Assembly: GCA_964369775.1 (NCBI GenBank)
Contig: CAYJHQ010000070.1
Span: forward strand, 1 to 6,129
Length of the DNA: 6,129 nucleotides
DNA from: CAUPWF01 sp964369775
Lineage (GTDB): Bacteria > Bacillota > Clostridia > Lachnospirales > Lachnospiraceae
Direction: 5' to 3'
The translations under genes and the position numbers were made by a program. Of this stretch, positions 1 to 6,129 are shown in pieces. The notes under the pieces were generated by a model. That model saw only the letters and a list, made by a program, of their open reading frames with translations, did not search any database and had not been told where the DNA came from. Numbering within the stretch: position 1 is the first letter of the stretch; every line of letters starts with the position of its first letter.

Positions 1-57
1 CCCCCCCCCCCCCAAACCAAAAAAAAATAAAAACAAAACCGGGGGGGGCCCCCGGCC
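1..57. other. Homopolymer low-complexity block, probable contig-end artefact
   Basis: This stretch is built from homopolymer runs: 13 C, then A-rich sequence, then 8 G, then a C/G block, with a single T at 28. The composition changes abruptly at about 58 to normal AT-rich coding sequence. In the frame of the following permease, a TAA at 28-30 interrupts the reading frame, and nothing here encodes the missing membrane segments. No promoter, riboswitch or ribosome binding site is visible. The best reading is a sequencing or assembly artefact joined to the true sequence. A real low-complexity junction cannot be excluded from this window alone. Confidence 0.75.
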
Positions 58-936
58 GATACATTGTTAGCGATTGGAGATTTAAGTAATCCAGGATCGC
101 TACTAGCATTATTTGGGATTGCTCTTACAATTGTTTTAACCATTAGAGGGATAAAAGGTGGCGTGCTAAATGGAATTTTAGCAGTGACAGTATTAGGATT
201 GTTTGTAACAAATCCAGAAACAGGGATGACTTATACACTTTGGCCAGAAGGGGGCATTATTGCTTTTGATAGTCCGTTTGAAGCCTTGGCTCCAACATTT
301 GGACAAATATCATTTGAAGGAATGTTCTCATCAACAAGTATTATATTGGGTTCCGTATTTACAATAATAAGCTTTTTGTTTATGGATTTATTTAATAGTA
401 TTGGTGTACTATTAGGGGTTGGATCCAAGGCAGGATTTTTAAATGAAAAGGGAGAATTTCCAAAAGCGAATGAAGCATTGTTAATTTCAGCTGGAGGTGC
501 AATCATCGGATCATTGCTAGGAACAAGTACAGTTACTGTATATGGGGCAGAAAGTACTACAGGAATATCAGAAGGAGGAAGAACAGGGTTGACAGCCGTT
601 TTTATTGGAATCTTGTTTCTATTATCGACATTCTTATCGCCATTATTTTTAATGATTCCTTCGGTGGCTACAACACCAGCACTCGTTATGGTAGGAATAT
701 TTATGATTGAACCATTAAGAAAAGTTGATTTAGCAGATGTGACAAAAGCAGCACCAGTTTTTATCTGTATTACGATTATGGCATTTACATTTAACATTAC
801 ATACGGAATTGTATTTGCGCTCATCACATACACTGTTTGTGAAGTGGCAAAAGGAAGAGGAAAGCAAATGTCTAAAATGACATGGGTAATTAGTTTAATC
901 TTCGCATTATATTTAGTGTTAGAATTTGCATTTTAG
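58..936 (+). CDS. NCS2-family purine permease (AzgA/adenine-guanine-hypoxanthine type), 5'-truncated
   Basis: This is an integral membrane transporter for purine bases, probably proton-coupled. About 290 C-terminal residues are present. Family members are usually about 430-450 residues, so roughly the first third is missing. Homologous sequence begins at codon 58 (A-D-T-L-L-A-I-G-D-L). The TTG at 64 lies in a conserved internal segment and is not a true start. Numbering from that codon, hallmarks are MDLFNSIGVLLGV (107-119), the re-entrant-type segment GTSTVTVYGAES (153-164) with its conserved glutamate, and GISEGGRTGLTAV (167-179). Several strongly hydrophobic segments follow to the C-terminus. 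Most relatives read DLFD where this protein reads DLFN. The gene ends 10 nt before adenine deaminase, which favours adenine as a substrate, but guanine or hypoxanthine cannot be excluded. Confidence 0.9.
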   Translation, partial: DTLLAIGDLSNPGSLLALFGIALTIVLTIRGIKGGVLNGILAVTVLGLFVTNPETGMTYTLWPEGGIIAFDSPFEALAPTFGQISFEGMFSSTSIILGSVFTIISFLFMDLFNSIGVLLGVGSKAGFLNEKGEFPKANEALLISAGGAIIGSLLGTSTVTVYGAESTTGISEGGRTGLTAVFIGILFLLSTFLSPLFLMIPSVATTPALVMVGIFMIEPLRKVDLADVTKAAPVFICITIMAFTFNITYGIVFALITYTVCEVAKGRGKQMSKMTWVISLIFALYLVLEFAF

Positions 937-941
937 AGGAG
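935..941 (+). promoter_or_regulatory. Shine-Dalgarno site that sets the ade start
   Basis: AGAGGAG lies 5 nt before the ATG at 947 and overlaps the permease stop codon (934-936). This spacing supports ATG 947 and argues against the in-frame TTG at 926, which sits inside the permease coding sequence with no ribosome binding site before it. Overlap of the site with the stop codon suggests the two genes are translated from one mRNA. Confidence 0.8.
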
Positions 942-946
942 AGAAC

Positions 947-2713
947 ATGAGAACATTTGAAGAGATTAAAGATACTATAGAAACAGGATTAGGAAAAAAA
1001 AATTGTGATTTGTGTTTGAAAAACGTAAAATTAGTCAATGTTTTTTCAGAAGAAATTTATACAACTAATATTCATATAAAAAATCAAAGAGTTATATCCA
1101 TCGATCCAAAGGTGGAGTTAGAGGCTAAGGAAATTGTAGAGTGTGAAGGAAGATATGCTTTACCTGGATTTATCGATACTCATATGCATTTTGAATCGAC
1201 TATGCTTTCGCCGGAGACTTTATCAGAATTTGTGGTGCCTTGCGGAACAACTACATTATTTGCAGATTTAATGGAAATTGCAAATGTAGCAGGAAAAGAA
1301 GGATTAGAAATAATGTTAAAGAATGTGAAAGCCCTTCCGTATCGTATGCTAATCGAAGTTCCTTCTAGAGTTCCAACAGCTCCAGGTCTTGAAACAACGG
1401 GAGCACTGATTGATGCTGCCGATGTAGACCTCATTATGGAATGGGATGAAGCAATCTCATTAGGAGAGTTGGATCCTTCCAAAATCTTATTTGTAAAAGA
1501 TGAGTATATCGAGAAAATCGCTAATACGCTACAAAAGAGAAAAATTGTGAATGGACATGCTATTGGTAGATATGAACAAGAATTGAATGTCTATGCAAGT
1601 TCAGGAATCAGTGATGATCACGAATGTGTAACAACTGAAGAACTTCTAGACAGATTGAGAGTAGGAATGAAAGTCTTAGTGCGTGAAGGCAGTTCAGAAC
1701 GTAATGTGGAAGAATTGTTAGAAGGTGTTGTAGCTCAGGGATTGCCATATGACAACCTTATGTTTTGTACAGATGATAAGCATACCGTTGATATTGAGAC
1801 AGAGGGGCATATTAATTACAATGTAAATCGCGCGATTGCTCTTGGAGTGCCAGCAATGAAAGCAATACAGATGGCAACCATAAATGCAGCGAAACATTTT
1901 AGACTTGAAGATGAAATAGGAAGTTTGACACCAGGAAGAAAAGCGGACATTATACTATGTGATAGCTTAGAAGAAATTAAGCCATATGAAGTATATTTTA
2001 GTGGGAAACTATGTGCGCAAAAAGGAAAATTAACAGAGAAATATCCAGTCTCAGAATATCCAGAATGGATCAAAAACACAGTAGTTTTGAAGAACCCTAT
2101 TACAGAAAAATCTTTTGAAATCAAAGCAAAAACGGCTAAAGAAAAGGCAAAAATCAATTTGATTGAATTAATAGATAAGCAAATAATTAACCATTGGAGA
2201 ATTGCAGAAATTCCAATAATTGATGGGGCATTAGGTTGTGATATATCACAAGATATTGCGAAATTAGCTGTTGTAGAACGTTATGGGAAAACAGGTACAG
2301 TTGGATTAGGGTTTGTGAAAGGGTTTACTCTATGCAAAGGTGCATTAGCATATTCTATGTCACATGATCATCATAATATTGTTGTAGTTGGGGTAAGTGA
2401 TTCAGACATGGCAATAGCTACTAACGTTGTGGCAGAGATGCAAGGAGGGCTATGCGTAATTGTTGATGGAGTTGTTGTTGAAAAAATGGCACTACCGATT
2501 GGCGGATTGATGAGCGAAGGGACTGCAGAAGAGGTATCATTGCAATTAGAGCTTGTAAATAAAGGCTGTAAAGAAACTGGTTGTAAACTACCAGCACCAT
2601 TTATGACTTTGAGCTTTATTTCTTTGCCAACAGTTCCGGAGTTAGGTCTGACAGATTTTGGATTATTAGATGTAATAAACCATAAACTAATCGAAGTAGA
2701 GATTGTAGAGTAG
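947..2713 (+). CDS. ade: Adenine deaminase
   Basis: This cytoplasmic amidohydrolase converts adenine to hypoxanthine plus ammonia, feeding purine salvage. It has 588 residues, close to the usual 570-600 of the bacterial Ade/AdeC family. Residues 1-70 form the N-terminal beta-sandwich, which closes with the PGFIDTHMHFEST metal-binding motif (H79, H81). Further barrel motifs are NGHA (H204), SDDHE (222-226) and CTDDK (274-278, with the catalytic-type aspartates). The amidohydrolase tail LTPGRKADI follows. From about residue 415 is the C-terminal domain specific to adenine deaminases, with SHDHHN (472-477) and LPIGGLMSE (516-524). All expected metal-ligand motifs are intact, so the enzyme should be active; E. 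coli Ade is a binuclear metal enzyme. The upstream permease and the terminator just downstream mark it as the last gene of an adenine uptake and salvage operon. Confidence 0.96.
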   Translation: MRTFEEIKDTIETGLGKKNCDLCLKNVKLVNVFSEEIYTTNIHIKNQRVISIDPKVELEAKEIVECEGRYALPGFIDTHMHFESTMLSPETLSEFVVPCGTTTLFADLMEIANVAGKEGLEIMLKNVKALPYRMLIEVPSRVPTAPGLETTGALIDAADVDLIMEWDEAISLGELDPSKILFVKDEYIEKIANTLQKRKIVNGHAIGRYEQELNVYASSGISDDHECVTTEELLDRLRVGMKVLVREGSSERNVEELLEGVVAQGLPYDNLMFCTDDKHTVDIETEGHINYNVNRAIALGVPAMKAIQMATINAAKHFRLEDEIGSLTPGRKADIILCDSLEEIKPYEVYFSGKLCAQKGKLTEKYPVSEYPEWIKNTVVLKNPITEKSFEIKAKTAKEKAKINLIELIDKQIINHWRIAEIPIIDGALGCDISQDIAKLAVVERYGKTGTVGLGFVKGFTLCKGALAYSMSHDHHNIVVVGVSDSDMAIATNVVAEMQGGLCVIVDGVVVEKMALPIGGLMSEGTAEEVSLQLELVNKGCKETGCKLPAPFMTLSFISLPTVPELGLTDFGLLDVINHKLIEVEIVE

Positions 2714-2734
2714 ATTCATTAACTTAAAGAAGGT

Positions 2735-2780
2735 ATAAAGCGAAGTTGGTATAGTATTTTTAATTACCACTTCGCTTTAT
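2735..2780 (+). terminator. Hairpin terminator after ade
   Basis: The left arm ATAAAGCGAAGTTGGTA (2735-2751) pairs with TACCACTTCGCTTTAT (2765-2780) across a 13-nt loop. There are 16 base pairs and one bulged T in the left arm. A T-rich stretch continues at 2777-2787. The hairpin lies 21 nt after the ade stop and separates the salvage operon from the regulatory operon. The U-tract is short and interrupted (TTTATTTGTGTT), so termination is probable rather than certain. Confidence 0.85.
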
Positions 2781-2826
2781 TTGTGTTATATAAAAAAATA
2801 TGTTCAAAGTAAGTGGAGTATTCTGG

Positions 2827-2855
2827 TTGCAATTATTTAAAGGATATGATGTAAT
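2827..2855 (+). promoter_or_regulatory. Predicted sigma-A promoter (extended -10) for the regulatory operon
   Basis: TTGCAA (2827-2832) is a fair -35 box. It is followed by a 17-nt spacer and TGTAAT (2850-2855), which matches five of six -10 consensus bases. TGA at 2847-2849 provides an extended -10 element. Transcription would begin near 2862, leaving a leader of about 40 nt before the response regulator. The region is very AT-rich and TATTAT at 2860-2865 is an alternative -10, so this is a prediction. Confidence 0.5.
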
Positions 2856-2881
2856 TAATTATTATACAAAACGCAATTATT
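2829..2881 (+). repeat. Direct repeat GCAATTATT bracketing the predicted promoter
   Basis: The nonamer GCAATTATT occurs at 2829-2837 and again at 2873-2881, 44 nt apart, about four helical turns. Both copies continue into similar A/G-rich sequence (TAAAGG and AAGGG). One overlaps the predicted -35 region and the other lies in the leader just before the Shine-Dalgarno site. Same-face direct repeats suit an AraC-type dimer, so autoregulation by the adjacent regulator is possible. In AT-rich DNA a chance match is also possible. Confidence 0.35.
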
Positions 2882-2901
2882 AAGGGTGCTGAGGGGTGAA
2901 T

Positions 2902-4524
2902 ATGGTGACGAATGAAAAAGCTATCAAGGTATTAATTGTAGATGATGAACTTAGGATTGGAATGTTGATAAAAAAATTGGTTAAGTGGGACGACTTAGTA
3001 ATAGAATGCCTAGATGTGGTGGATAATGGAAAGCGTGCATTAGAGATTATAAAAAGTGGAGCGCCACAAATAGTAATAACAGATATACGAATGCCTAAAA
3101 TTAATGGGTTAGATTTGATAAATATGACACGAGATTTTTCAGATCAAGTTAAATTTATCGTAATCAGCGGTTATAAAGAGTTTGAATATGCCCATCGAGC
3201 GCTACAATATGGGGTTCAAGACTATTTATTAAAACCAATTGATGAGGATGCCTTAAATTCAGTATTACAAAAAATAATTAATGAGTTGCAGCAAGAAAGT
3301 TATGAAGAAGAGAAAAAGAAGAAGCTAGAAAAATCGGTAATGGCTAGTGACTATATTATACGTGAAAATGTTTTGAATTCTATAATTGAGGGCAATAAGG
3401 AAATTAGTTTAGAGGGAATAAACCAAGAATACAATTTGAAAATGGAAGGCGAACTGTACAATGTTTTAGATGTCAAATTGGACTATTGGGATTATGAAAA
3501 TAATAATAAAAGACAAGACCAGATAACTCAAGATAAAATTATTGATATCATAGAGAAGTATTTGAAGGAAATTGTTACGGATCAATTGATATGTAAAAAG
3601 CAAAACCTGCATATCCATTGTCTAATTTCATTTGACATTCAGAAAAGACGAGAAGTTAAAAGTTGCATCAATAGTATCCTATCAGAGATACAAGCATTTC
3701 TTTTACAGTTTGAACAATATGAGATAACGATAGGTGTAGGGAAAAGTGTAGATGAATTTGGAAGAATTTATGAATCGGTAAGGGATGCAAATAGAGCTGT
3801 TAACAATCGGATAAAGCTTGGAACGGGAAGACTTATATATATTGAAACGATTAAAGGAACGGAATCACTAGTAATTGAAAAGATTATGGTGGCTTATAAA
3901 GAAGGATTTGTAAATAGTGTAGAGAATTACAATCGACAAATGTTTGAGCAGTGTGTCAATCATATCTTTGGAGAAATTCAGAAAGAAGAGGGGATAGATT
4001 ATAGTATTTATTACTTTATTGCAAATTATATTATAGATTTTTTCTTTGAAACAGTAAAAGTCGAGAGTAAAGAAGGCGAAGAGTTAAAAACATTTTTGAA
4101 TAGTATGAGTCATTTGTGTTATACAATAACAAAGTTAAAGCAACTACTAAAGGAGTATTTAGGAGAATATCTTGATACAATTTATAAGATTGCTGAAAAC
4201 AAATCTACAAAACCTATTCGTGAAGCGAAAAGATATATTGAAGCTCATTATGCAGAGAAGATTGTATTGGAAGATTTAGCAGAGATAGTAGAGCTGAATC
4301 CAGTGTATTTTAGTGCATTGTTTAAAAAAGAAACAAATATGAATTTTAGTACTTATTTAACAAATGTGCGAATGGAAGTTGCAAAAAGCGAAATAAAAAA
4401 TGGGAATGAAACGATTGCTGCAATTGCAGAAAAAGTAGGATATAAAGACACTAGACATTTTAGCCAAACTTTCACAAAGAATGTAGGTGTGAAACCAGCT
4501 TTATATAGGAAATTACATTCGTAG
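2902..4524 (+). CDS. Two-component response regulator, YesN type (receiver plus AraC DNA-binding domain)
   Basis: This cytoplasmic transcription factor is expected to be phosphorylated by the kinase encoded next to it. From ATG 2902 it has 540 residues. The receiver domain (about 8-125) has the acidic pair D14-D15, phospho-acceptor D61 in TDIRMP, switch residue S89 and K111 in LLKP, all intact. A charged helical linker (about 128-148) leads to a middle region containing IGVGKSVDEFGRIYESVRDA (277-296), which resembles the degenerate GGDEF-like segment seen in YesN and CdaR proteins. The last 100 residues (440-540) form an AraC domain with two helix-turn-helix units: LEDLAEIVELNPVYFSALF, then AAIAEKVGYKDTRHFSQTF with KNVGVKPALYR. 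GAGGGG (2891-2896) fits ATG 2902 best; GTG 2896 and GTG 2905 are alternatives. Such regulators commonly control carbohydrate transport genes; the targets here are unknown. Confidence 0.93.
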   Translation: MVTNEKAIKVLIVDDELRIGMLIKKLVKWDDLVIECLDVVDNGKRALEIIKSGAPQIVITDIRMPKINGLDLINMTRDFSDQVKFIVISGYKEFEYAHRALQYGVQDYLLKPIDEDALNSVLQKIINELQQESYEEEKKKKLEKSVMASDYIIRENVLNSIIEGNKEISLEGINQEYNLKMEGELYNVLDVKLDYWDYENNNKRQDQITQDKIIDIIEKYLKEIVTDQLICKKQNLHIHCLISFDIQKRREVKSCINSILSEIQAFLLQFEQYEITIGVGKSVDEFGRIYESVRDANRAVNNRIKLGTGRLIYIETIKGTESLVIEKIMVAYKEGFVNSVENYNRQMFEQCVNHIFGEIQKEEGIDYSIYYFIANYIIDFFFETVKVESKEGEELKTFLNSMSHLCYTITKLKQLLKEYLGEYLDTIYKIAENKSTKPIREAKRYIEAHYAEKIVLEDLAEIVELNPVYFSALFKKETNMNFSTYLTNVRMEVAKSEIKNGNETIAAIAEKVGYKDTRHFSQTFTKNVGVKPALYRKLHS

Positions 4525-4533
4525 GGGGATAAT

Positions 4534-5445
4534 ATGAGTCGAAAATGGATAGGAGTTACTCTATATATAGTTAGTACCTTATTACTTGGTGTTATTATTT
4601 TGAAAAATCAATCTATAGTAATTGACGCTATGAGTCTCATACTAATAGCGGTGATGACTTTTGCTACCTATAAGCAGGTGACTACTTATAGGAAATTAGA
4701 AGAAGAGTTAGAAAAAACAAAGAAAAACATGGTAAAACAGTTGCGACAAAATGAAAGGATGATGTTTGATAAAGAAGCGGAACTGAGTGCTTTACAAAGT
4801 CAAATCAATCCACATTTTCTCTATAACACATTAGAGTCGATTCGAGGACAAGCTTTATTAGATGGGAACGATGAAATTGCAGCTATGATGAAAGCATTAG
4901 CGTCATTCTTTCGTTACAGCATTAGTAAAAAAGGAAATTTAGTTACACTCCGAGAGGAGTTGAAAAATATAGAAAACTATATGACAATTCAGAGATACCG
5001 CTTTAATAATCGATTTTCACTAGAGGTACTCATAGATGAAGAGGACGAAGATGTTTTAGAGTTTTTTATGCCACGCTTGATAATTCAACCAGTAGTAGAA
5101 AATGCTATTTTTCATGGTCTCGAAGAATGTATGGAGGGAGGCGTGGTGAGTATTGAAATTATTCGAACAGAATTAGACTTAATGATTATTATTTCAGACA
5201 ATGGTAAAGGAATGGATGAGGATACATTAGAGCGAATAAATAATCGAATCAGTGGTATAAGTCGAAGTGAAGAAGAGGCAGAAAAAATTAAGAATCTAGG
5301 GATAGCACTGCCTAATATACATAAAAGAATCAAGTTGTTATTTGGAGAAGAATATGGAGTTCAAGTTTATAGTACATTAAATCAGGGAACGGATGTAGAG
5401 ATAAATATTCCTGTAAATAGTGAAAGGAAACAAGGGCAAGTATGA
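4534..5445 (+). CDS. Short membrane histidine kinase, LytS/YesM type
   Basis: This is the kinase partner of the preceding response regulator. It has 303 residues. Two membrane segments (about 6-23 and 32-46) are joined by only about eight residues, so almost nothing lies outside the cell. A cytoplasmic coiled coil follows (about 50-88). The His_kinase domain carries QINPHFLYNTLESI (90-103) with phospho-acceptor H94. The ATPase domain has N-box VVENAIFHG (187-195), G1 box DNGKGM (222-227), a variant G2 region NLGIALPNIHKRI (254-266) and GTDVEINIP (285-293). The catalytic motifs look intact. YesM-type kinases with extracellular sensor and HAMP domains are about 580 residues, so this one lacks the usual sensing module. 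AGGGGG (4523-4528) precedes ATG 4534 by 5 nt and overlaps the regulator's stop codon. Its own stop overlaps the next start. Confidence 0.92.
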   Translation: MSRKWIGVTLYIVSTLLLGVIILKNQSIVIDAMSLILIAVMTFATYKQVTTYRKLEEELEKTKKNMVKQLRQNERMMFDKEAELSALQSQINPHFLYNTLESIRGQALLDGNDEIAAMMKALASFFRYSISKKGNLVTLREELKNIENYMTIQRYRFNNRFSLEVLIDEEDEDVLEFFMPRLIIQPVVENAIFHGLEECMEGGVVSIEIIRTELDLMIIISDNGKGMDEDTLERINNRISGISRSEEEAEKIKNLGIALPNIHKRIKLLFGEEYGVQVYSTLNQGTDVEINIPVNSERKQGQV

Positions 5446-6129
5446 AAACAGAAATACTTAGAATACAACATTTAAAAGCTATATCAGATACAGGCTACGA
5501 TTTAGAAGGAACATCAGTTTATTTATATGGTGGAGATATTATTGGATTACAAGGGTTAGTACATTCTGGAAAGAATGTACTTTCTGACGTAATAAGGGGG
5601 AAAAATCCTTTTTATGTTGGGGAATTGTATTGGAAAGGGATGCAAGTTTCAGTAATACAAGACATTCAAGCACAGGTTTATAATATAAATGCTGAAAATT
5701 ATGTGATTGAAGATTGGACGGTAGCGGAATATATTGGATTATTAGAATTGAAATGTAAAGGCTACTATAATGAAAAAAGTTTAATAAAATTGATAGATGG
5801 TGTACTCGCAGAGGTAAACATCAATATTTCAGCATCAAGAAAGATTGGAGAATTAAGTGAAATCGAAAAAAGAATGGTTGATTTAGTGAAAGCATATAAA
5901 AGAAAAGTCAGTATTATCATTATAGAAGATGAGTTTGAAAGTTGTTCATATGATGAAATATGTCAGTTTAAGAATTTGATGGATCGAATAGTAACAAATA
6001 ATATTGCAGTACTTGTAAATAGTAATTCTAATATGGTATCAGAGATTTTGCCTACCCACTATATAATTTTTCGACATGGAAGAATTGCGAAAAAAATAAA
6101 AAAAGAAATCGTAAAAAATGTCATAGAAC
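5442..6129 (+). CDS. Degenerate sugar-ABC-importer-like ATPase domain protein, 3'-truncated by window end
   Basis: The first 229 residues are visible, with no stop before the window ends. The fold resembles an RbsA/MglA-type ABC ATPase domain. The P-loop region GDIIGLQGLVHSGKNVL (31-47) looks most like the second domain of such proteins (GEIxGxxGLxGxGRTxL). K44 is kept, but the following Ser/Thr is N45. By motif spacing, the Q-loop glutamine is replaced by A84, the LSGGQ signature by LSEIE (138-142), and the switch histidine by N195. Walker B IIIIEDEF (158-165) keeps D163 and E164. FRHGRI (210-215) matches the usual F/LRDGR end of the domain. The ATG overlaps the kinase stop by 4 nt, with AAGGG (5432-5436) as ribosome binding site. 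A regulatory or signalling role with weak or no ATP hydrolysis is inferred. Sugar-importer ATPases usually have two such domains in about 500 residues; whether this one does is unknown. Confidence 0.75.
   Translation, partial: MKTEILRIQHLKAISDTGYDLEGTSVYLYGGDIIGLQGLVHSGKNVLSDVIRGKNPFYVGELYWKGMQVSVIQDIQAQVYNINAENYVIEDWTVAEYIGLLELKCKGYYNEKSLIKLIDGVLAEVNINISASRKIGELSEIEKRMVDLVKAYKRKVSIIIIEDEFESCSYDEICQFKNLMDRIVTNNIAVLVNSNSNMVSEILPTHYIIFRHGRIAKKIKKEIVKNVIE

Noticed and set aside
1..57. Telomere-like, origin or CRISPR-like repeat at the left edge
   Set aside because: There is no repeating unit or spacing, only homopolymer runs, so an artefact is more likely.
64..66. TTG at 64 as the true start of the permease
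   Set aside because: It falls in a conserved internal segment, has no ribosome binding site, and about a third of the family's length would be missing.
231..833. 200-codon open frame on the minus strand
   Set aside because: It is antisense to the permease, has no recognisable domain and no ribosome site, and mirrors the codon pattern of the real gene.
926..946. TTG 926 as the adenine deaminase start
   Set aside because: It lies inside the permease coding sequence with no ribosome site, while ATG 947 has AGAGGAG at ideal spacing.
1180..2157. Minus-strand open frames opposite ade
   Set aside because: Both overlap highly conserved adenine deaminase coding sequence and show no protein family features.
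2352..2382. SHDHHN in adenine deaminase as an inactivating change
   Set aside because: Relatives often read HDSHN here, but the flanking His, Asp and Asn are kept and all other metal-site motifs are intact, so loss of function is not supported.
2714..2901. Riboswitch or small RNA in the intergenic gap
   Set aside because: Only the terminator hairpin, promoter-like boxes and a short repeat are visible; no conserved riboswitch core can be recognised.
5112..5333. 73-codon minus-strand frame opposite the kinase
   Set aside because: It is a shadow of the kinase ATPase domain, with a low-complexity Ile/Ser-rich product.

Overview
The window is AT-rich Gram-positive DNA, most likely from a Clostridia (Lachnospiraceae-like) bacterium. 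The grounds are low-GC codon use, purine-rich Shine-Dalgarno sites before each gene, and a YesN/YesM-type two-component system typical of this group. The genus cannot be fixed from the sequence alone. All genes are on the plus strand.

Positions 1-57 are homopolymer blocks of C, A and G with a single T. They do not resemble the rest of the window and are probably a contig-end or assembly artefact. Real sequence begins at about 58, inside a purine permease gene.

Positions 58-2713 hold a purine-salvage pair: the C-terminal part of an NCS2/AzgA-type purine permease, then a complete adenine deaminase (ade) 10 nt downstream. Together they would import adenine and convert it to hypoxanthine and ammonia. 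A strong hairpin terminator follows at 2735-2780.

A separate transcription unit begins in the 188-nt gap that follows. It has a plausible extended -10 promoter (2827-2855) bracketed by a direct repeat, GCAATTATT. Three tightly packed genes follow: a YesN-type response regulator (receiver plus AraC DNA-binding domain), a short LytS/YesM-type histidine kinase with two membrane segments and essentially no extracellular domain, and an ABC ATPase-like protein that runs off the right edge. The kinase and ABC-like genes overlap by 4 nt (ATGA), so they are probably translationally coupled.

The most interesting point is the ABC-like protein. It resembles a sugar-importer ATPase domain (RbsA/MglA type), but most of its ATPase motifs are altered while the fold-defining spacing and the Walker B acidic pair remain. 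With a kinase that lacks a sensor domain, this suggests (inference) a signalling module in which a non-canonical ABC-type protein gives the kinase its input, perhaps by reporting on a sugar transporter.
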